From positions 1 through 47,890 of the IMG/VR virus record IMGVR_UViG_3300045049_000291: 47,890 nt of DNA; one strand, written 5' to 3'. Below are positions 36,333 through 45,561 of this stretch, piece by piece; the stretch's first letter is position 1, and each line of letters opens with the position of its first letter. Source of the DNA: a virus. The position numbers and the translations under genes were made by a program. The notes below the pieces were generated by a model. That model saw only the letters and a list, made by a program, of their open reading frames with translations, searched no databases and was not told the origin of the DNA.

Positions 36333-37813
36333 GTACCGTCCCGTTCAAGACGATTCCATCTGGCCTGCGGTTGCCGGGCGCGTTTTTCGAGCTCGACAAT
36401 TCGCAGGCCAATACCGCTCAGGCCAATCAGCGCGCGCTGATCATCGGGCAAATCACTTCGGCCGGTATCGCCACGCCGAACGTGCCGATCATCTGTGGTG
36501 GCACGGGCGACGCGAAGAGTCAGGGCGGCGCGAATTCGATGCTCGCCAACATGGTGGCCGCGTATCGCCTGAACGACAGTTTCGGCGAAGTCTGGATGCT
36601 TCCGCTTGCGGATGCGGGCGGCGCGACGGCGGCAACCGGCTCGATCGCCTTCACGTCACCGCCGACTGCTGCTGGCACGCTTTCGCTGTATATCGCCGGC
36701 AACGTTGTGTCCGTACCGGTCACGGCATCGCAGACGACGTCGTCGATTGCCACGGCCGTCGCTGCGGCGATTAACGCGATACCGCAAATGCCGGTGACCG
36801 CGGTCGCATCGACGAACACGGTCAACCTGACCGCCGTCAACAAAGGGTTGTGCGGAAACGAGATCGACATCCGCTTCAACTACTACGGCACGGCGAATGG
36901 TGAAGTGCTGCCGGCGGGCGTCGCCTACACGATCACGGCCATGTCGGGCGGCGCAACGAACCCGACGCTTACGACGGCGCTGGGCAACCTGGGCAACATG
37001 ACGTTCGACTTCATAGCGTGCCCGTACACGGACGCGACGTCGCTGAATGCCGTGCAGCAGCTGCTGAACGACCAGACCGGGCGTTGGAGCTGGACGCAGC
37101 AGCTGTACGGGCACGCTTTCTACGCCAATGCCGGCACGTTTGCGAACCAGACGACGCTGGGCCTGTCACGGAACAATCAGCACGAAACGATTCTTGGCTT
37201 CTACGGCAGCCCGACGCCGAGTTGGCTGTGGGCATCGGCGCTGTGCGGGCAGGCCGCGGTGAGCGTGCGCGCGGACCCGGGCGTTCCGCTCCAGTACCTG
37301 CCGCTGCAGGGCGTGCTTGCGCCTCCGGTCTCGAGTCAGTTCTTGCCGAGCCAGCGCGAGACGCTGCTCTACGACGGCATCTCGACGTTCACCGTCGAGC
37401 AGGACGGCACGGTCCAGACCGAAAACGTCATCACGACATACCAGACGAACGCGCAGGGTGTCGCGGACAACAGCTACCTGGAAGTCGAAACGATGTTCCA
37501 GCTGATGCTGGAGATTCGCACGCTGCAGGCCATGCTGACGTCGAAGTACGCGCGCGCCAAGCTGGCCGACAACGGGTCCAAGCCGGCCGCCGGGTCGAAT
37601 CTCGTGACGCCGAACACGATCCGGGCCGACATCGTCGCGCTGTATCAGGAGCGAACGGATGCCGGGTTCACGCAGAACTCAGCCGCCTTCGAGGCCGCTC
37701 TCGTGGTGCAGAAGAACCAGGTGAACCCGAACCGCGTCGACATCCTTTGGCCGGGTACACCGGTCAACCAGATGCGCACGTTCGCGACGCTCGTGCAATT
37801 CCGGCTTCAGTAG
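36329..37813 (+). CDS. Contractile tail sheath protein (Mu gpL-like)
   Basis: A 494-residue protein. The N-terminal segment (FKTIPSGLRLPGAFFELDNS, QRALIIGQI) and the typical C-terminal part (QDGTVQTENVITTYQTNAQG, LEVETMFQLMLEIRTLQAML, FATLVQFRLQ) are Mu-type sheath signatures. An inserted domain around residues 90-210 resembles the outer domain of Mu gpL. The sheath contracts to drive the tube through the envelope, so this phage is a myovirus. Confidence 0.92.
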   Translation: MSTVPFKTIPSGLRLPGAFFELDNSQANTAQANQRALIIGQITSAGIATPNVPIICGGTGDAKSQGGANSMLANMVAAYRLNDSFGEVWMLPLADAGGATAATGSIAFTSPPTAAGTLSLYIAGNVVSVPVTASQTTSSIATAVAAAINAIPQMPVTAVASTNTVNLTAVNKGLCGNEIDIRFNYYGTANGEVLPAGVAYTITAMSGGATNPTLTTALGNLGNMTFDFIACPYTDATSLNAVQQLLNDQTGRWSWTQQLYGHAFYANAGTFANQTTLGLSRNNQHETILGFYGSPTPSWLWASALCGQAAVSVRADPGVPLQYLPLQGVLAPPVSSQFLPSQRETLLYDGISTFTVEQDGTVQTENVITTYQTNAQGVADNSYLEVETMFQLMLEIRTLQAMLTSKYARAKLADNGSKPAAGSNLVTPNTIRADIVALYQERTDAGFTQNSAAFEAALVVQKNQVNPNRVDILWPGTPVNQMRTFATLVQFRLQ

Positions 37814-37835
37814 GCTCGTTGACCCGTTGCAGTGA

Positions 37836-37853
37836 GGCCGCTTTCGAGCGGCC
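37836..37853 (+). other. Short hairpin between sheath and tube genes
   Basis: GGCCGC and GCGGCC pair across TTTCGA, followed by ATTTCG. Without a T run it is unlikely to terminate transcription; it more likely adjusts mRNA stability between the two abundant tail proteins. Confidence 0.5.
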
Positions 37854-37877
37854 ATTTCGAATTCAGGAGGGCCAACG

Positions 37878-38255
37878 ATGGCCAGCAATCTGATCGCCGG
37901 TATCGCCCAGGTAACGGTGGACGGCGCAACCTACCAGCTCGAGGGAAGTGCCAAATACAGCCCGTCGAGCGTTAAGCGCGAAGCGATGATCGGCCAGGAC
38001 GGGTTCCATGGATGGAAGGAAACGCCTGTCACGGGGTCGATCTCGATGTCGATCCGGGATGCCGGCGACATGACCGTCGGGTCGTTCAACACGATGCGCA
38101 ATGCCACGGTCGTGTTGTCTCTCGCAAATGGCAAGATCGTCGTCGGCCGGAACATGGGCACGACGGATGTCCAGGAAGTGGATACCGAAGATGCGAAATT
38201 CGATGTGAAGTTCGAAGGTCCGCAGGTGTCCGAGCAAACCGTGAGCGTGGGCTAA
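37878..38255 (+). CDS. Tail tube protein (Mu gpM-like)
   Basis: A 125-residue protein starting MASNLIAGIAQVTVDGATYQ. The family pattern YQLEGSAKYSPSSVKREAMI, GQDGFHGWKETPVTGSISMS and VVLSLANGKIVVGRNMG is clear. The length matches Mu-type tube (118). CAGGAGGG precedes the ATG. It forms the inner tube on which the sheath assembles. Confidence 0.9.
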   Translation: MASNLIAGIAQVTVDGATYQLEGSAKYSPSSVKREAMIGQDGFHGWKETPVTGSISMSIRDAGDMTVGSFNTMRNATVVLSLANGKIVVGRNMGTTDVQEVDTEDAKFDVKFEGPQVSEQTVSVG

Positions 38256-38258
38256 AGA

Positions 38259-38606
38259 ATGGGAAGCCAAATCACACAAGGTGCCATTGGCGTACCCGAT
38301 GATGAACTTACGATCGAGCTTGCAAGGCCGATCAAATTGGCCGGAGACGCCGACGGCCAGGTCTACACCGAGATCCGGCTTTGCGAGCCTAACGTCGCGC
38401 AGCTGAGCCAATTCATCAAGAAGACGCAGAAGGAAAACGCTGTCGACGCGATGAAGTATCTCGTCTCGATCGTGTCGAACGTGCCGCTTCCGGTGATCGA
38501 CAAGGTCGGCGTGCGCGACTTCTATCGCGCGCAGGAATTCATGATTGCGTTCATCACCCCGCCCGAGAAGGACGACCCCGAGGGAAACGCGGCGGGCTCC
38601 CAGTAG
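38259..38606 (+). CDS. Tail assembly chaperone (Mu gp41-like), 0-frame product
   Basis: A 115-residue protein: VPDDELTIELARPIKLAGDA, GQVYTEIRLCEPNVAQLSQF, then a helical middle. The acidic start and the strand-rich first half fit the Mu gp41/tail assembly chaperone family, made between the tube and the tape measure genes. It is the 0-frame part of a predicted frameshift pair (see 38259-38725), like lambda gpG and gpGT. Confidence 0.82.
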   Translation: MGSQITQGAIGVPDDELTIELARPIKLAGDADGQVYTEIRLCEPNVAQLSQFIKKTQKENAVDAMKYLVSIVSNVPLPVIDKVGVRDFYRAQEFMIAFITPPEKDDPEGNAAGSQ

Positions 38607-38725
38607 GCTGGGAGCAAGTCGTCGCAAAGACCGCGAAATTCTACGGGTGGCAGCCGAGCGAAACGAAGCAGCTGACGTGGAGCGAGGTGCGCTGGTGGAT
38701 GCAGCAGGCTCTCCGTATGAAATAA
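38259..38725 (+). other. Programmed -1 frameshift product of the tail chaperone
   Basis: At 38582-38588 the heptamer GGGAAAC is in the phase G-GGA-AAC, the classical -1 slippery site. A -1 shift there skips the TAG at 38604 and reads on to the TAA at 38723-38725, adding about 45 residues. These include WEQVVAKTAKFYGWQPSE and WSEVRWWMQQALR, a good T-domain-like extension. The extension has no start codon of its own. Confidence 0.85.
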
Positions 38726-38734
38726 GGGGTGGGT

Positions 38735-40660
38735 GTGGGACAGGAATTCGTTATCCGGATCCGGGCCGACGACGCTGCGACGGCTACCGTCAATAAGATC
38801 AAGGCGGCGCTCGGCAAGATCACGGACCCTATCGACAAGACCCAGAAGCGCGTCGGGAAGCTCGGCAGCGCCGGTGCGATTAGCCTGGGGAAAGTCGAGA
38901 AGGGATTCCGCAATGTGGCGTTGTCGGCTCGAGGCGTTGTCGACAAGATTGCCGAGATCGTTCCGGGCCTGAGCGCCATCGGTGGTGCGGCATCCGTCGC
39001 AGGCCTCTCGGCGCTCGCAGTGCGCTTCGGCTCGTTCGGCTTCACGCTGAACAAGACGTCGAAGCTGCTCGGCATGAATGCGCAGGACCTCGCGTCGTGG
39101 CACGTCGCCGCGCGCCGGGCCGGCGTGTCAGCCGAAGAATTCGACTCTGCGATGAACGCCTCGCAAATGGCGATTCGTGGCGCGGCGAACGGGGCAGATC
39201 CGCACGCGATGCTGTTGCTGCAAAAGATGGGCGTGCAGATCGCGCGCAACAAGGACGGGACCGTCGACTACTACTCCACGCAGATGCGCCTGATGAAGGC
39301 GATCCAGGGGCAGAAGTCGGTCGAAGCGCAGCGCGACGTTGCCGGCGCGTTCGGGATGGGCGGTCTCCTCCCGATGATTCAGCAGGGCACGTACGACGAC
39401 GACAAGGCGCGAGCGTTCAAGCAGGGCCTCGTCCCGACTGCTGATGAAATCGCAAAGGCGAAGGCGTTCAACGAGGATATTTCGGACCTGCGCGGCTCCG
39501 TCGACGGGCTCGGCAACAGCATCGGCTCAGCGCTGATCCCTGTGTTGGATCCTGCCGTGAAGTCTGTTGCGAAGTGGCTCAACGCGAACCGGGCCCAGAT
39601 CGCCGACAAGATCGCGGCGGCTGTGCAGCGCTTCGTGAATTGGATTTCGTCCATCGACTGGGACAAGGTTGCCTCGAAGGCATCCGCGTTCTATGACGCG
39701 ATTGGCGGGATCAAGACGGTTGCGATTGCCATTGCGGCGATCACGTTCGCCGGGCCGATCTCGGGGGTGCTTTCGTTGATTGCGGCGCTTACGCGGTTGG
39801 CTATGGTGACCGTTCCGGCCGCGGTGAGCGCACTGCGGTTGCTCGCGGCGAACCCGCTGCTGGCCGGCATTCTCGCGCTCATCCATTCCGAGAATCTGAA
39901 TTCGGGCGAAGACGAATATCTCGCCGCTCGGCAAGGGCAGACGTGGGACGGCGACCCGGTGGGTCAGCGGCGTGCTGCGGCCAATGCCAAGAATGCACCA
40001 ATCGGCGATCGGCAGCGCTACCTGTTCGATCGTCTGAAGGCGGCGGGCTACACCGATGAGCAGGCTGCCGGGCAGATCGGAAGCCTGATGCAGGAGAACG
40101 GGTCGCTCGACCCTTCTGTGGTCAACCAGAAATCGGGCGCCGCCGGATTCGCTCAGTGGCTGGGGCCGCGCGCGAAGCAATTCGCCGCGATGTTCGGCCA
40201 TACCGTGGACAAGGGCACGTTCGGCGAGCAGGTGGACTACTACCTGTGGGAGCTGCAAAACACCGAGCGCACTGCGGATCAGCGCATTCGAATGGCGCGT
40301 ACGCCAGAGCAGGCGGCCGACATCCATGCCCACGAGTATGAGCGGCCGGCGGCGAACGAGATGAACATTGCCAACCGGCAGTCGTACGCCGAACAGGTGT
40401 ATGCGAAATTCGCTGGCAAAGGTGCCGCATCCGACGCGCCGAGCGAAGCGCCGGTCGCTGGCGGTTCTGCTGGCGCACCCGCAGCAGCGGCGGCGGCCGG
40501 CGGCGCGGATGCTCATGACGCGCGCGTCGCGGAAATGCAGAGAACGGCGGTGCATGTGACGTTCGAAAACGTGCCGTCTGGCGTCCGGCCCGAGGCCAAA
40601 TCATCGGACGGGACATACCTTCCGACGAAGGTCAATTACCGCTTGGACGGTCTCCAATAG
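38735..40660 (+). CDS. Tape measure protein with C-terminal phage lysozyme-like domain
   Basis: About 641 residues if the GTG at 38735 is used (AGGGG five bases upstream); an in-frame GTG at 38729 is the alternative. The N-terminus (GQEFVIRIRADDAATATVNK) and the hydrophobic segments (AIAAITFAGPISGVLSLIAA) are typical of tape measures. Near residues 430-560 is a lysozyme-like domain (RYLFDRLKAAGYTDEQAAGQ, IGSLMQENGSLDPSVVN, AAGFAQWLGPRAKQFAAMF), of the phage tail lysozyme type. Tail length is set by this protein, and the domain may open the peptidoglycan. Confidence 0.87.
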   Translation: MGQEFVIRIRADDAATATVNKIKAALGKITDPIDKTQKRVGKLGSAGAISLGKVEKGFRNVALSARGVVDKIAEIVPGLSAIGGAASVAGLSALAVRFGSFGFTLNKTSKLLGMNAQDLASWHVAARRAGVSAEEFDSAMNASQMAIRGAANGADPHAMLLLQKMGVQIARNKDGTVDYYSTQMRLMKAIQGQKSVEAQRDVAGAFGMGGLLPMIQQGTYDDDKARAFKQGLVPTADEIAKAKAFNEDISDLRGSVDGLGNSIGSALIPVLDPAVKSVAKWLNANRAQIADKIAAAVQRFVNWISSIDWDKVASKASAFYDAIGGIKTVAIAIAAITFAGPISGVLSLIAALTRLAMVTVPAAVSALRLLAANPLLAGILALIHSENLNSGEDEYLAARQGQTWDGDPVGQRRAAANAKNAPIGDRQRYLFDRLKAAGYTDEQAAGQIGSLMQENGSLDPSVVNQKSGAAGFAQWLGPRAKQFAAMFGHTVDKGTFGEQVDYYLWELQNTERTADQRIRMARTPEQAADIHAHEYERPAANEMNIANRQSYAEQVYAKFAGKGAASDAPSEAPVAGGSAGAPAAAAAAGGADAHDARVAEMQRTAVHVTFENVPSGVRPEAKSSDGTYLPTKVNYRLDGLQ

Positions 40661-40670
40661 GGGAAATTGA

Positions 40671-42098
40671 GTGAGCGTGGTCACGGATGCAGTGCAGGTC
40701 GCGGGCAGTATCGGCGGCGTTGCGTCTGCCATTGGGGACGCGGCGGCGCTGATCACAGGCGACTGGTTCCACAATCTCAAGAAGGCCAGCTACGGCGGCA
40801 TACGATTCGGTGTCGAGTCGGTGCGCACTGCGGCGGGCCGCAAAACGTCGATCCACACGTACCCGTTTCGCGACGATGTGTGGGTCGAAGACCTCGGCAA
40901 GCGCCCCAGGCAGTTCGAGGTGCTTGGTTTCCTCGTTGAGGGGGACCTGATCACCCGCGGCGGCGCTGCCATCTCGCAGCGCGACGCGCTACTGGCCGCC
41001 TGCGAGACGGCCGGTGGTCAAAAGCTGGTGCATCCTACGCTGGGCACGATCGAAAACGTGTGCTGCCTGGGTGTCGAGATCATCGAGCGGACCGATCTCG
41101 GTCGCGCCTTCGAATTCCGCCTCACGCTGATCGTTTCGGGCAAGCGGCTTTTCCCGACGACGACGGAATCGACTGCCTCCGCGAGCGCAGCAGCGGCTAA
41201 ACAGACCCGCCTGCAGGCGCTCGCCGACTTCGTCAAGAAGGTTGCCGCGACTGTTGCGGCCGGTGCCGCGGTTGTGCAGGAGGCTATTTCGACGGTAGTC
41301 GGGTGGTATCAGATCGGCGTCGCAGCAATCAACGACGTCAAGCGGATCATCGGTGCCGTGTCGTCGATGTTCGGGAATTTCGGCCGCCTCTTCGGTGGTG
41401 GCAATAGCGGGGTTTCTGGCAGCAATCCGCGGGCGGCGGCTTCGAAGACTGCTTCGGATCTCCTGTCGGCATCGTCGGCCGCGCGAACGTCGGTTCTGAC
41501 GGCCGGAACGGCCTTGCAAGCCGCCGCGGCGAACCCGTCTGACTCTGCGACCCTCGGATCGACGGCGCAGGCGTATGTGGCCGCTGTAGCGGGCGCAGCG
41601 ACGGCGCCGGCTGACGCCGTTCGACTGGTGAGCGGCCTGGCGCAGTACTCGCCGTCCCCGGTCACCCAGATCGGCCCGATTGGCGCGGCCATGGCGACGA
41701 TGCAAACGGCTATGGCCGCTCTGTTGCGCCGATACGCATTGGCCCAGCTCGCCGAGACGCTGACGACGTACCAGCCGTCGTCGCAGGAGGATGCTGATTC
41801 AGTCCTCGCTTCCGCTGTCGGGCTGATTGATGCCGAAATCGACATTGCGGGGGATGCGGGCGACGACGACACCTATATGGCGCTGCGTGAACTTCGGCGT
41901 TCGGTCGTCGCGGATCTTCAGGCGCGCGGGGCGAATCTGGCTGCGGTCGCCACGTTCGAGTTCAACGCGCCGTTGCCGTCTCTTGTGCTCGCGAACCGCA
42001 TCTACCGTGACGCGTCGCGTGAGTCTCAGCTCGTGCAGCAGGTCGCGCCTGTCCACCCTGCGTTTATGCCAACGACGTTTGAGGCGCTGTCAAGCTGA
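40671..42098 (+). CDS. DNA circularization/baseplate protein (Mu gpN-like)
   Basis: A 475-residue protein starting at GTG 40671 behind AGGGGA. The conserved N-terminal DNA-circularisation domain (ASYGGIRFGVESVRTAAGRK, HTYPFRDDVWVEDLGKRPRQ, FEVLGFLVEGD) matches Mu gpN. The C-terminal 300 residues are Ala/Ser-rich, helical and variable. The function in Mu is at the baseplate/tail-tip region. It overlaps gpP by one base. Confidence 0.9.
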   Translation: MSVVTDAVQVAGSIGGVASAIGDAAALITGDWFHNLKKASYGGIRFGVESVRTAAGRKTSIHTYPFRDDVWVEDLGKRPRQFEVLGFLVEGDLITRGGAAISQRDALLAACETAGGQKLVHPTLGTIENVCCLGVEIIERTDLGRAFEFRLTLIVSGKRLFPTTTESTASASAAAAKQTRLQALADFVKKVAATVAAGAAVVQEAISTVVGWYQIGVAAINDVKRIIGAVSSMFGNFGRLFGGGNSGVSGSNPRAAASKTASDLLSASSAARTSVLTAGTALQAAAANPSDSATLGSTAQAYVAAVAGAATAPADAVRLVSGLAQYSPSPVTQIGPIGAAMATMQTAMAALLRRYALAQLAETLTTYQPSSQEDADSVLASAVGLIDAEIDIAGDAGDDDTYMALRELRRSVVADLQARGANLAAVATFEFNAPLPSLVLANRIYRDASRESQLVQQVAPVHPAFMPTTFEALSS

Positions 42099-43261
42099 TG
42101 GACGATGAAATCACACTCCGGGTGTCGTCGTGCGAGCGCGATCCGAACCCGTCGCCAGGCGAGCCGACGTTCTACGCGTACAACGGCCGGGACCTGACCG
42201 GCTGGACGGAGTTGCGCGTCTCGCGCGGGATCGAGCGGTGCCCGTCGGACTTCGAGATTGCCTTCACCGAGCCGTATCCGGCGATTTCTGACGTGATCGT
42301 GCAGCCGGGCGACCTCGTGCAGGTGATCCTTGGGTCCGACGTCGTGCTCACTGGCTTCGTTGACCGATACATGCCGGGCTACAACGCGCGCGAGCACTCG
42401 ACGCGGATCGTGGGGCGCAGCAAATGCCAAGACCTCGTCGACTGCTCGGCGAAGTGGACGGGCGGACAGCTGCTGAATCTCACGGTCGACCAGATCGCGA
42501 AGCGTCTTTGCTCGGTGTATGGCATCGACGTGACCGTTGCGGCCGGCACCAATATCGGCGATCCGATCCCGCAGTTGAACATCATGGTCGGCGAATCGAT
42601 CTATGAAGTGCTCGAGCGGATCTGCCGTTACCGAGCGTTACTGCTCTACGATCAGCCGGACGGGAGTCTGCTGCTCGCGAATGGTGGCGCAGGTTCGGGT
42701 GATGGGTCCATCGGAATCGGGACGCGGGTCGCCGCGAGCGGGTTCACGGAGGGCGTCAATGTTACGGCAGCGTCGGCCGTCTATGCCATGGATGGGCGAT
42801 TCTCGGACTACGACGCGGTGTACCAGGGACTGGATACGCTCACGGACGTCGGCGACGGCGGTAACCTGCTGGCGCACGTGACCGACCCCGGCGTCAAACG
42901 TCTGCGCTACCGCGCGATTGTGGCGGAAAACGTCGCTGGTGGCGCACAGGTGGCGCAGCAGCGCGCGAATTGGGAAATGGCGGCCCGCATGGGGCGCTCG
43001 ATGCCAGTCCGCGTATCGACCGACAGCTGGCGCGACGCCGACGGCCTGCTTTACGAGCCTAACACGCTCGTCGACATCTACCTGCCGAGTTTGAAGCTTG
43101 CGCCGCAGCAGTGGTTGATTGCTGATGTGACATACAAACGGGACCAGCAGGGCACTCAGGCCGATCTGCTGATCATGCCGCCGCAGGCCTTCTATCAGGA
43201 GCCCGTGACGCTGTACCCGGTCGCGCCTGACATCAACACTGTGAGCAACGTCAATTCATGA
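42098..43261 (+). CDS. Baseplate hub protein (Mu gpP-like; late control D)
   Basis: A 387-residue protein, matching Mu gp44/gpP in length. Typical segments are GWTELRVSRGIERCPSDFEI, LTGFVDRYMPGYNAREHSTR, LVDCSAKWTGGQLLNLTVDQ, IAKRLCSVYGIDV and VLERICRYRALLLYDQPDGS. It forms the trimeric hub around the spike. It overlaps the spike gene start by 4 bp. Confidence 0.92.
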   Translation: MDDEITLRVSSCERDPNPSPGEPTFYAYNGRDLTGWTELRVSRGIERCPSDFEIAFTEPYPAISDVIVQPGDLVQVILGSDVVLTGFVDRYMPGYNAREHSTRIVGRSKCQDLVDCSAKWTGGQLLNLTVDQIAKRLCSVYGIDVTVAAGTNIGDPIPQLNIMVGESIYEVLERICRYRALLLYDQPDGSLLLANGGAGSGDGSIGIGTRVAASGFTEGVNVTAASAVYAMDGRFSDYDAVYQGLDTLTDVGDGGNLLAHVTDPGVKRLRYRAIVAENVAGGAQVAQQRANWEMAARMGRSMPVRVSTDSWRDADGLLYEPNTLVDIYLPSLKLAPQQWLIADVTYKRDQQGTQADLLIMPPQAFYQEPVTLYPVAPDINTVSNVNS

Positions 43262-43899
43262 GCACAGCGATTCTTGAGCGAGCGCAGCGGGCAATTCGCG
43301 CGCTCGTCGGCCGCGGTCGTGTGACGTACGTCGACGACTCGAAGACCGTGCAGAAGATGCAGGTGACGATGAGCGGGCTCGAGACCCCCGACAATCGCAT
43401 ACGTGTTGCTGAATTCGGCTTTACGTCGAATCCGCCGATCGGCTCGGACGTCGTCGCGCTGCATGTCGCGGGCGATCGATCGGCGGGCGTGGTTGTCGGC
43501 ACGAACCATCAGCCGTCGCGGCCGACAGGCCTCTCGGCAGGCGAATCGATGCTCTATAGCCAGGATGGCAAGCAGGTCTATTTGACCGCCTCGGGCGGCA
43601 TCGTTGTCGAGGCGAAAGGACAGGATGTCGTCGTGAACGATGCGCGAAACGTCACGTGGAACTGCACGGGAGACTTCACGCTGAATGTAGGCGGCAAGTT
43701 CAACGTGGTGGCGCCGGGCGGAACCAACCTGACGACGCCGGCCGTGAAATCGAGCGGCGACATTCAGGACAACTCTGCGACAAACACGCACACGATGGCG
43801 CAGATGCGATCGATCTACAACACGCATACGCACCCGATTCCGAACGTGCAGGCCGGCAGTAGCACGGTCACGTCGAGCATACCGAACCAGCCCGAGTAG
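43258..43899 (+). CDS. Baseplate assembly/spike protein (Mu gp45-like)
   Basis: A 213-residue protein: OB-fold N-terminus (RVTYVDDSKTVQKMQVTMSG, RVAEFGFTSNPPIGSDVVAL), then repetitive strands of a beta-helix spike (VYLTASGGIVVEAKGQDVVV, NCTGDFTLNVGGKFNVVAPG). The end carries NTHTHPIP, the H-x-H motif that binds a metal ion at the tip of spikes in this family. It punctures the outer membrane when the sheath contracts. Confidence 0.9.
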   Translation: MSTAILERAQRAIRALVGRGRVTYVDDSKTVQKMQVTMSGLETPDNRIRVAEFGFTSNPPIGSDVVALHVAGDRSAGVVVGTNHQPSRPTGLSAGESMLYSQDGKQVYLTASGGIVVEAKGQDVVVNDARNVTWNCTGDFTLNVGGKFNVVAPGGTNLTTPAVKSSGDIQDNSATNTHTMAQMRSIYNTHTHPIPNVQAGSSTVTSSIPNQPE

Positions 43900-43920
43900 C
43901 GCACGAGCGCTCAACGATAG

Positions 43921-43950
43921 AACCCGCTTCGGCGGGTTTCATTTTTCTTA
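43921..43950 (+). terminator. Intrinsic terminator after the spike gene
   Basis: AACCCGC and GCGGGTT pair around a TTCG tetraloop (43921-43938), followed by TCATTTTTCTT. This is a good rho-independent signal in the middle of the baseplate genes. Antitermination from the late promoter would be needed to reach the following genes. Confidence 0.82.
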
Positions 43951-43955
43951 GCCCG

Positions 43956-44399
43956 ATGGCAGACATCTCGATCACGTGGGACCAGGCGAACGGCCGTGGC
44001 GATTGGACGATGAACGGCCCGGTGCTTGCCACCGGCAGCGACATCGAGACGGCGATCCTGATCAGCATCTTCACGGACCGCATGGCGCAGCCGGGAGACG
44101 TCATTCCTGACGGAACAAACGACCCGCGAGGCTGGTGGGCGGATGACGACGTGCCTATCGGCTCGCGCATGTGGCTGCTCAGGCGCGCGAAGCAGACGAC
44201 GCAGACGCTGCAGCTTGCATACGACTACTTGGCCGAGGCGCTGAAGTGGATGGTCGACGACGGCGTCGTTGGTCGCTTCGACCTCTCTACGCAATGGGTG
44301 CGTGCCGGAATGCTCGGTGCGATCATCGTCGCCTACTCGCCGGACGGAACACTACTTCACAAAGGCCAGTACGCCTGGGCCTGGGCGGGGATCAACTGA
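43956..44399 (+). CDS. Baseplate wedge protein (Mu gp46-like; gp25/W family)
   Basis: A 147-residue protein: MADISITWDQANGRGDWTMN, GPVLATGSDIETAILISIFT, DRMAQPGDVIPDG and a helical middle with LAYDYLAEALKWMVDDGV. This fits Mu gp46, a baseplate wedge component with a gp25-like lysozyme-like fold. It starts soon after the terminator and is followed two bases later by gp47. Confidence 0.88.
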   Translation: MADISITWDQANGRGDWTMNGPVLATGSDIETAILISIFTDRMAQPGDVIPDGTNDPRGWWADDDVPIGSRMWLLRRAKQTTQTLQLAYDYLAEALKWMVDDGVVGRFDLSTQWVRAGMLGAIIVAYSPDGTLLHKGQYAWAWAGIN

Positions 44400-44400
44400 T

Positions 44401-45561
44401 ATGCCTTACGCAAGACCTACCCTGTCGCAGCTGCGCGCGCAGGTGGCCGCCGATCTGCAGGCGAGCCCGGCCGGATCCGACCCGCTGCTGCGATTTTCCA
44501 GTCTGAACGTTCTCGGTCGCGCGCTCGCGGGGCTCGCAAATTCGCAGTATGGCTACACGGACTACGTAGCGCTCCAAGCCGTTCCGTTCACTGCCACCGA
44601 TGAGTATCTGGAGGCGTGGGCGGCTCTGAAGAGCGTCTATCGCGAGCCAGCGACGCAGGCCGGCGCATCGACGCCGGGCCAGATCACATTTCCTGGCACG
44701 AACGGCTACCAGATCCCGATTGGCACGGTCGTAACGCGCGGCGACGGCGTGCAATACACGACGACGTCGCTTGGCACTGTCGCGGCCGGGATTGTCACGG
44801 TGAATGCGGAGGCGAACGCGGACCCGACTGGGCTCACCGGCGCTTTCGGCAATTGCGCCGTCGGTACGGTGATGACGCTCGCGACCGCGATTGCCGGCAT
44901 ATCGTCGACCGGCTCGGTTACGACGGCCTTCACCGGCGGTGCCGACATCGAGACAGACGATAGCCTGCGTGCACGCATGCTGTACGCCTACCAGAATCCG
45001 CCTCAGGGTGGCGCGGTCTCCGACTACGTCACATGGGCGAAGCAGGTGAGCGGCGTTACGCGTGCCTGGTGCAACCCGAATGGGTTCGGCGCGGGCACTG
45101 TCGTCGTGTACGCCATGCTCGACAGCGCGGAGTCTGCGAACAATGGGTTCCCGGTCGGAACCAACGGGGTAGCGACATCGGAGACGCGCGGCACGCCGGT
45201 GGCGACTGGCGATCAGCTGACCATCGCGAACTACATCTATCCGCTGCGGCCGGCGACGGCGCTCGTATATGTGTGCTCGCCGAATCAGCTCGTCGTCAAT
45301 TTCACGATCAGCGGCACGTCCGGCTTCAGCTCCGCGACGAAGGCGCTGATCCAGTCGGCGATAGCCGGCGTGTTCGCGATGTATGGGTCTCCAGTGAGCT
45401 CGACGGCAGGGCAGAACGGGGTGATCGATCTGTCGTACATCCAATCGGCGATCGCCGCGATCTCGGGCACGCAAGGCTTCGTTATCACGTCGCCGACCGC
45501 AAATATCCAGGGCACGACGGGGCAACTTCCAGTGCTCGGGACCATCCTCTGGAACCCGTAA
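44401..45561 (+). CDS. Baseplate J-like protein (Mu gp47-like)
   Basis: A 386-residue protein. The start at ATG 44401 is used rather than the upstream frame because it follows the gp46 stop directly. Typical gp47 features: LSQLRAQVAADLQASPAGSD, a beta-rich middle with TGSVTTAFTGGADIETDDSL, LRARMLYAYQNPPQGGAVSD, and YPLRPATALVYVCSP at the end. It forms the baseplate wedge with gp46 and gp48. Confidence 0.92.
   Translation: MPYARPTLSQLRAQVAADLQASPAGSDPLLRFSSLNVLGRALAGLANSQYGYTDYVALQAVPFTATDEYLEAWAALKSVYREPATQAGASTPGQITFPGTNGYQIPIGTVVTRGDGVQYTTTSLGTVAAGIVTVNAEANADPTGLTGAFGNCAVGTVMTLATAIAGISSTGSVTTAFTGGADIETDDSLRARMLYAYQNPPQGGAVSDYVTWAKQVSGVTRAWCNPNGFGAGTVVVYAMLDSAESANNGFPVGTNGVATSETRGTPVATGDQLTIANYIYPLRPATALVYVCSPNQLVVNFTISGTSGFSSATKALIQSAIAGVFAMYGSPVSSTAGQNGVIDLSYIQSAIAAISGTQGFVITSPTANIQGTTGQLPVLGTILWNP

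Noticed and set aside
39527-40555. Long minus-strand frame antisense to the tape measure gene
   Set aside because: Arg-rich, no recognisable domain, and entirely within a well-supported gene.
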